From NCBI GenBank assembly GCA_027924585.1, contig BSBM01000076.1:9470001-9534000 (forward strand): a stretch of 64,000 bases of DNA, given 5' to 3'. The notes under the pieces are model-generated. The model worked only from the letters and a program-made list of their open reading frames with translations. It was not told the DNA's origin and ran no database searches. Shown here one piece after another: positions 57,766 to 64,000 of this stretch (its first letter is position 1; each line of letters starts with the position of its first letter). Made by a program: the position numbers and the translations under genes. The DNA comes from Larix kaempferi. Its lineage: Eukaryota; Streptophyta; Pinopsida; Pinales; Pinaceae.

Positions 57766-59110
57766 TAAATAAGCACATGACATGTTTACATGTATATATA
57801 CATCAATAGAAGAAAATCAAATCTTTATAAATTTAAATACATTTTCAATCTAAATTACCATTGTTATAATTTTATAATTTTGTGGGTGTGATCTTTAACA
57901 CTTTGTTTTAATGTCCCTTCTCATCAACCTTTCTTTGTATGGATTAAGTATCCTTAATATTAATTATTTACCACATTGTAAGCAACTCCATCTCATCAAT
58001 TCTTATATACTTTCTTCATTTTTATTTTTATTTTTTATGTTTTTCAGAAATATTATGGACATTTTCGTGCAAATTAGATAATTTTGATTTTGTTTTAATA
58101 AAACTAATTTACATATTAAGATTGCATAATTTAGATTATTTTTATAAAACTCCCTTCTTTCATGTAACCTAAACTTAATCTTAATCTTTGTATAAGATTT
58201 TAAACGAGCACATAACATGGTCACATGTATATGCACATGATTTGGCACAAAAAATGCACATAGGATCCTACAATTTTAAGTGCATCCTCAACCTAAGTGG
58301 CCACCATCATAATTTTGTGAACGTGATCCTTACGAACTTTATTTTAATGTCCCTTCTCACCAACCTTTCCTTTAATGAATTAAGCACCCTTAGTCATATT
58401 TCTTTACCACATTGCAAGCACCCGCGTCTCATTAATTCTCATTTACTTTCTCCATTTTGTTACTTTTCCATATGTTGTTCCATTGGAGAGAGCATTACAG
58501 ACAATTTTCACATGAATTAGATAAACTTGAATTTGTTTTAATAAAATTACTTTAAATCTTGAGATTGCATAATTTAGAAGTTTTGGAAATTTCAATGCTT
58601 TTAATCAATATATATAATAAAATGTAATGATTTTGACGAATTTATGGATATATTGGACAAAATTTGAGTTACCAAATTCCAAAAATACATATTGAAATTA
58701 TATGTGGTTTATAATTTAGTCTTAAAATTTACCTTCTATGTGAAGGTGAGTAATAAGATCCAATACATTTAATGATATATATGCCAAAATGTATACACTA
58801 TCAAAAAAACATCCAACAATATATAAAAATTTAACATTAACACTCTACAAACCTAAATACATCGTCAATATAAGTGATCACCATCATAATTTTGTGTATG
58901 TGATCGTTACACACTTTATTTTAATGTCCCTTCCCACCAACATTTCTTCTCATGAATTAAGCACTCTTAATACTAGTTCCTTAACACATTGCAAGCACCT
59001 TCATCTCATCAATAGTCACTTACTCCTTCCATTTTTTCACTTTTATGTATATTGTTTCTTTAGAGGGAGGAATGCGATTGTTTCTTTGTAGGGAGCATTA
59101 CACTTGTTTC
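57766..59110. repeat. Three diverged direct repeats of ~250 bp
   Basis: TTTTAATGTCCCTTCTCA(T/C)CAACCTTTC-type sequence occurs near 57,908, 58,343 and 58,918. Each copy is preceded by ATAATTTTGTG..(G/T)TGATC and followed by CACATTG(C/T)AAGCA, CTCATCAATTCT and CATTTTT. Spacings are about 435 and 575 bp. Two plus-strand open frames (58,188-58,520 and 58,789-59,091) encode the same peptide words (HHHNFV, HCKH, LINSHLL) because they translate the same repeat. They are not evidence of a gene. Confidence 0.85.
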
Positions 59111-60160
59111 TTCAGAGGAAGCATTATGGGAAAATATCATAGAAAATATATATGTTTGATTTTTTTTAAGGAAATTATTTTAAATATTGAGATTGCATAA
59201 TTTAGATGCTATGGAATTTTATTTTTAACCAAAATATGTAATAAAAGGAACAAGGTGAAACATTCTATGTTTTCAACCTTTTTCTAGTTTGTTATCACCA
59301 GAATCAGGTTAGGAAACCGTTGCCAAAAACAATAATTTTGGACTGATGAAATTGTTCTTTTTAATGAAAAGATGGACTTAGCACCATTGAATGCCCCCAA
59401 TGCAACTAGATTGTGAAACCTTAACATCTAATATATGTATTTCCATCAATCCAAAATTATTATCTACAAGTTCCATACCAAAATGTCAATTTCCCTTCAT
59501 GTTATTTTGAGTTGACAAAAAATAACCAATCCATAGAAAGTGTAGATTATGGCAACAGAAAGTGATAGTTTTGATCAATTTTTAAGTATATTTGACATAA
59601 TTTGAATCCACATAAAATTCAAAAAATATATTATCAAATTATAATTTATAATTTAATGAATTAAACTTTACTTTATATGTAATATGTAAGGAAGAGCAAT
59701 AAACACCAATGCATTTACAAGTATGTTCATCAAGGTATACATTTTCAAGGGCACATTCAACGCTATATACCCTCATGTATATACCATTACCATTAAATGT
59801 GCCACTAGTTAAACTTTATTGTTTTCTCTATATAAATTTTGATATGTGGGTTTACCATAACAAATCTTTAATCTCTACCATAAGGTTCATTCTTTATATA
59901 TTTGCGCCGAGAGGCGCTCTACAGCCCATATGAGGGAGATCTTGTAACATGTGTCGAGTGTTTGTTGAGTTTGTCAAGTGTTTGTCGAGTAACAAAATAA
60001 TAACCAAATAATAAAAATAAAATATTGTAACATCGACCATTAATAAAAATAAAAAGACGTGTATTTTCGAAATGAAATCAATGACTATATTACAGTGAAG
60101 ATAAAAAATTATAAAACAAATATTTTGGGTCGAGAATATGTGGCAAAGAGATCTTAACGA
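59111..60160. other. AT-rich region, no gene
   Basis: A possible fourth very diverged copy of the preceding repeat lies around 59,690-59,850. GCGCCGAGAG at 59,905 is complementary to CTCTCGGCGC at 60,742 and may bound a small element of about 850 bp. Confidence 0.35.
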
Positions 60161-60161
60161 A

Positions 60162-60412
60162 TTGCACCTCCCAGCTCCTCTGCTCGGCAGACCACCCCTC
60201 CACGCAGACCCAGCTCCTCCCCTCCACGCCGACCTCCTAGCTCTTCCCTCCACGCTGAACTCCCTGCGCAGCCCTCCTCCCTCCACGTTGCCCTCCTCCC
60301 TGTGCAACCCTCCTCCCTAAGCGAGCTCCCCTCCTCCCAGCTCCTCTCTCCACGCTACGCAACCCTCCTCCCTCCCCGCGCAGCCCTCTTCCCTCCACGC
60401 TACCCGCACCCT
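60162..60412. repeat. C/T- and GC-rich degenerate minisatellite
   Basis: Words CCCTCCACGC, CCTCCTCCCT, CAGCTCCTC and GCGCAGCCCTC repeat irregularly for 250 bp. It is extremely pyrimidine-rich on the plus strand and sharply different from the surrounding AT-rich DNA. Open frames on both strands (59,894-60,307 minus; 60,138-60,320 plus) are low-complexity products of the repeat. Confidence 0.88.
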
Positions 60413-60419
60413 CATATTA

Positions 60420-60650
60420 AAACATAATTATATTTTAATTTAATTTTAAATATTATATTATATTTTAATTGAAATTGAAATTTTAAATTTTAAATATTAT
60501 AAAGTTTATATTAAATTTTTATTTTTAATTGAAATTGAAATTTAATATTTATATTAAATTTCAATTAAATATTTATATTAAATTTCAATTTAATATTTAT
60601 ATTAAATTTCAATTTAATATTTATAGTAAGTTTATATTTAATATTTATAT
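60420..60650. repeat. AT-only tandem repeat (~24 bp, TTTATATTAAATTTCAATT)
   Basis: Begins directly after the GC-rich block. Units TATTTATATTAAATTTCAAT repeat at about 24 bp between 60,544 and 60,625, with more degenerate TTTTAATTTAATTTTAAAT-type units before. The open frame it yields reads FNIYIKFQ repeated and is not a gene. Confidence 0.88.
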
Positions 60651-60655
60651 CACAC

Positions 60656-60738
60656 CAAATCTCCCCAGGTGCAAACCTCTCCTCGAAAAGCTCCTTGAAT
60701 GCAATACTTGAGAAGAGGTTTGCACCTCGGGAGATTTG
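60656..60738. repeat. Hairpin: 25-bp inverted repeat, one mismatch, ~33-nt loop
   Basis: CAAATCTCCCCAGGTGCAAA (start of the left arm, 60,656-60,680) pairs with the right arm at 60,714-60,738 at 24 of 25 positions. Pairing can extend inward about seven more bases with two mismatches, leaving a loop of about 20 nt. It immediately follows the AT-rich array. Confidence 0.9.
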
Positions 60739-60759
60739 ATCCCTCTCGGCGCTTGATAG

Positions 60760-62280
60760 AGCCTAGGATTTGGATCTAGGCTGGTTAAATAAATAAAAAA
60801 TATGCTCGCAATGGGTCTCTAAGAATGATTTTCTTGCATATAAATCTTCGCTACTTTGCAGGTTACTTGAAAAAGTTGTTTTTAAGTTCTTTAAAAGTAG
60901 GAAGAACATAAATTTTTAAAATCATGTTGATACATGTAATTAGGGGTAAGGTATCCCTCCATACTTGTTCATCTTTGTGAAACTTCTCAATCAAAACTAT
61001 TTATTGCTCATGTCTTTTTTACCAATCAACTTAATAAATCATTATTTGCTATGTGGTGTTTGTTCACTCGTCCTTGTCCCCCATCCTTGCTACCACCAAC
61101 CCAATATTTTCATTATCCTCCTTCATTAATCTTATCATTGTTAAACACCACAAACTTTTGTTTCACTATCATTTTTTCCAAATGTTAAATAAGAGAGTTT
61201 TAAGACTTGAAACACTAGGAATTTGAGGGTTTACGGGTGAAATTTGATTTATGGTTTGATAAATTTAAAATGTTTGTGTAAACTATGTATTGTTACACCT
61301 TGGGGTTAATACATGTAGGTTTGTAGAGTTTGAAAGAATTTCAAGTGTAAAAAAAATGTTTAAAGAATGACTTTGAAAATTGAGAAGATCATGAAAGTTC
61401 AAGGGGTTTTGCTTAATATCATGTTCAACTCCCTAGGTTCAAGCATATTTTGAGAAAAAGGAATTTATGGGTGGTTTAGAATTAACGAATTAAGTTTTTT
61501 TAATTACAACAAAAATTGTGAACGTTTAAGGGTATCTATTATTGACAAAACTTGAGAAAATTCAGGAGAGAAAGGACCAATTTAGACTAAAGAAAATACC
61601 ATTGTCAAAATAACAATGCTTTGTTTATCAAGGTGGAAGAATCACTAGTGTCAAATTAGTAATGCTTTGTTATTCTTTTGTTATTGTTGTTGTAAATGTT
61701 GATTCTCTTCTTATTAAACACTTTCCAATACATGTCCTCCACAAAGAAGCTCATGCCCCTTGGAGATGTGTACTGAGATCCAAAAATGGAATTACAATTT
61801 ATTTATAATTAAAATTATTTTGTATTTGCAGAATTTAAAGAAATGTAGTTCAGAATATTTTGGCAGCTAAAGGAATTGTAGTTTTCAGTGGTGGTAATAA
61901 AAAAACCTCAGTTTACATAATGAATATTGAACAATTACAATGCTTCCTTTTCATTAGACTAGGATCAAAATTGGAAGGTACTTTAAATTATTATGATGAT
62001 ATTGATGTCCACATTATCCTTTTGTGACATTTTATGAAAAATATTATTTTATTGTTACAATGTCACATAAATAACCTAACCCAACCTAATATGTTGGTTG
62101 GGAAAATTGTTTAGGTTTTTGTATGGTTTGAGTTAGAAGTCACCAGACGTGGTTAAGGGTGAGACCTTAATTCTCACTACTTAGTTCCACCTCTCTTTCC
62201 ACCAACAGCATTCATGTTGATAGCTTGTTCATGTCATTTGTGTATGATACTACATTTCATAGTTGAGAATTAGCTCTATG
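60760..62280. other. AT-rich region, no gene
   Basis: No coding frame over 60 codons and no repeat array; a short AATGCTTTGTTAT-type word recurs near 61,615 and 61,662. Confidence 0.5.
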
Positions 62281-62289
62281 CTAAAAAAT

Positions 62290-63060
62290 TGCCCCATTGA
62301 CTTGATGATAAGCTCCTACATCAATCATGATTCCATAGTGGAGATAGTACACGTTGTTTCTGTTAAGTTTAGCCTAATTTCACAAGCAAGATCACTAAAA
62401 GAAACACAATCACAAGATAGACACAAATTTACCCTGGGAAACCCTCATGGGGTAGAAAACCCAGCAAAGCTTTCCTCAATATAGATAATCAACCAATACA
62501 AGATGTAGTACCCAAACAAGAGCTCCTTCTTCTCCTAAGCAGACCTCTCTCTCCTATGCGCCAACCACAAGTGAGTGAATGAATGAGATAAGTGAGGAAC
62601 ATACCTCCTCTACTTATACTTGTTTTCTAACTGACTTTTCACCCTAATGGGGCCGACCTCTCCCAGGAGAGTCTAATAACCCCTAAAATGCTAACTCAGG
62701 GCCGACCTCATATGGGAGATCTAATAACCCTAGTTACCACACTCTCTCAGAGGAATAAACATCTCCAGATATACAATAGGGTCTCCTCGGAGGAATGGAA
62801 CATCTCCGGGATAATAAAATACAAATATAATTCCGGAAGGATATTATAACAACACTTCATTCTTGGAAGTTACAATATTTCAACACTCCCCCTTAACGAG
62901 AAGGATATTATAACAACATCTGCAGGAGCAAGGAGTCATCAACTACATGATACATGATACATCTATAAATCATTGGAAGCTTTCTTAATACATCATCATC
63001 AGTAACTCAAATAGTTACTGGAACATAATCAATACTGGAACATCAGCATCATCAGTATTG
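62290..63060 (-). repeat. LTR-like sequence related to the 2.07-kb copia LTR
   Basis: AAATTTACCCTGGGAAACCC at 62,424 parallels AATTTAACGTGGAAACCC at 23,252, and both stand about 140 bp from a possible LTR end. A minus-strand TATA-like AAGTATAAGTAGAGG lies near 62,625, comparable to the TATA box at 24,686. Several 60-bp segments with GGGCCGACCTC and CCTAATAACCCCTA are internally duplicated near 62,650-62,730. The LTR would read leftward. Neither end is proven. Confidence 0.45.
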
Positions 63061-63104
63061 AATCTTCATCTTCTGCAGCACTGGATCAGCTACAGCATCA
63101 TCAT

Positions 63105-63243
63105 CATCTCGATCTACAGCATCTGGATCATCTCAATCTACAGCATCTGGATCATCCTGATCTACAGCATGTGGATCATCTCAATCTACAGCATCTGGAT
63201 CATCCTCGATCTACAGCATCTGGATCATCTCGATCTACAGAAG
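63105..63243. repeat. 24-25-bp tandem repeat (ATCTACAGCATCTGGATCATC)
   Basis: Five full units and a partial one contain ATCTACAGCATCTGGATCAT with variable CTC(A/G) or CCT(G/CG) ends. The plus frame reads SIYSIWII repeated and is an artefact. Confidence 0.92.
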
Positions 63244-63265
63244 CACAATTTGCAATACACATGAT

Positions 63266-64000
63266 CCAATTCCAAGATGATCAATCCTTATCAATTTTAG
63301 ACAAGTCTCATGTCTATGGACGATGCAATCCAGATCTACTTCTAGGATGATCAATCCTTATCAATTTAAAACAAGTCTCATGTCTATGGACGATGCAATC
63401 CATATCTACTTCCAGGGTGATCAATCCTTATCAATTTAAGACAAGTCTCATGTCTATGGACGATGCAATCCAAATCTACTTCTAGGATGATCAATCCTTA
63501 TCAATTTAAGACAAGTCTCATGTCTATGGACGTTGCAATCCAGATCTACTTCCAGGATGATCAATCCTTATCAATTTAAGACAAGTCTCATGTCTATGGA
63601 CGATGCAATCCAGATCTACTTCCAGGATGATCAATGCTTATCAATTTAAGACAAGTCTCATGTCTATGGACGATGCAATCCAGATCTACTTCCAGGATGA
63701 TCAATACTTATCAATTTAAGACAAGTCTCATGTCTATGGACGATGCAATCCAGATCTACTTCCAGGATGATCAATCCTTATCAATTTAAGACAAGTCTCA
63801 TGTCTATGGACGATGCAATCCAGATCTACTTCTAGGATGATCAATCCTTATCAATTTAAGACAAGTCTCATGTCTATGGACGATGCAATCCAGATCTACT
63901 TCCAGGATGATCAATCCTTATCAATTTAAGACAAGTCTCATGTCTATGGATGATGCCATCTAGATCTACTTCCAGGATGATCAATCCTTATCAATTTAAG
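63266..64000. repeat. 70-bp satellite-like tandem array, >10 copies, runs off the window
   Basis: ACAAGTCTCATGTCTATGGA starts units at 63,301, 63,371, 63,441, 63,511, 63,581, 63,651, 63,721, 63,791, 63,861 and 63,931, exactly 70 bp apart. Units differ by only a few bases, mostly in CC(A)GATCTACTTC(C/T)AGG(A/G)TGATC. A partial unit precedes. The array is much more uniform than any other repeat here and continues past the window end. Confidence 0.97.

Noticed and set aside
59894-60320. Arg/Gly-rich minus frame and Pro-rich plus frame
   Set aside because: Low-complexity translation of the GC-rich repeat block.
63058-64000. Regular direct repeats that might suggest a CRISPR array
   Set aside because: Contiguous 70-bp and 24-bp units without unique spacers in a eukaryotic transposon context; these are satellites.

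Overview
The window looks like intergenic DNA from a large, repeat-rich plant genome. It is AT-rich, holds no intact host gene, and is built of old, broken and nested plant transposons: Ty1/copia, Ty3/gypsy chromovirus, hAT and CACTA. Long diverged LTRs, stacked nesting and a decayed fragment resembling a plant Mei2-like gene fit a gymnosperm such as a conifer. That is an inference from style, not a proven identity.

Layout. 1-4.5 kb: no recognisable gene. 4.5-7.2 kb (+): a nearly complete hAT transposase gene carrying one nonsense codon and one frameshift. 8.9-10.2 kb: repeat-rich DNA ending at a tRNA primer-binding site, so probably an LTR tail. 12.9-13.7 kb (+): Mei2-like pseudogene fragment. 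15.4-16.9 kb (+): Ty3/gypsy 5' remnant with a triplicated primer-site region and a protease. 17.6-19.0 kb: large degenerate minisatellite with higher-order repeats.

19.6-27.6 kb: a copia stack. A minus-strand copia element (5' LTR, primer site, gag, protease, RT; integrase core deleted) abuts the primer site and 2.07-kb LTR of a second minus-strand copia-like element. That LTR sits in a third, plus-strand copia whose RT/RNase H end is followed by LTR, short junction, LTR, leader, a head-to-tail array. 27.6-32.4 kb shows no gene.

32.4-55.4 kb: probably one old CACTA-type element. It has a minus-strand TNP2 transposase relic, upstream minus-strand coding relics including a SET-domain-like piece, a block of GCA(C/T)(C/T)(G/A)GTG motifs, a possible spliced plus-strand gene, a second motif block and a TGTAGTG-type end at 55,408. 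Inside it lies a 14.6-kb minus-strand Ty3/gypsy chromovirus (39,644-54,253) with a perfect 5-bp target duplication. Inside the chromovirus, between RNase H and integrase, lies a 6.43-kb element (42,799-49,227) with its own perfect 5-bp duplication CATAT and TGTTG/CAACA ends but no visible LTRs. It has gene-like architecture (TATA box, 5'UTR intron, about 1,100-codon degenerate reading frame) for a protein I do not recognise. This is the best candidate for something undescribed.

55.4-64 kb: AT-rich DNA with several tandem duplications, a GC-rich block beside an AT-rich array, a 25-bp-arm hairpin, LTR-like sequence and a very regular 70-bp satellite running off the window end.
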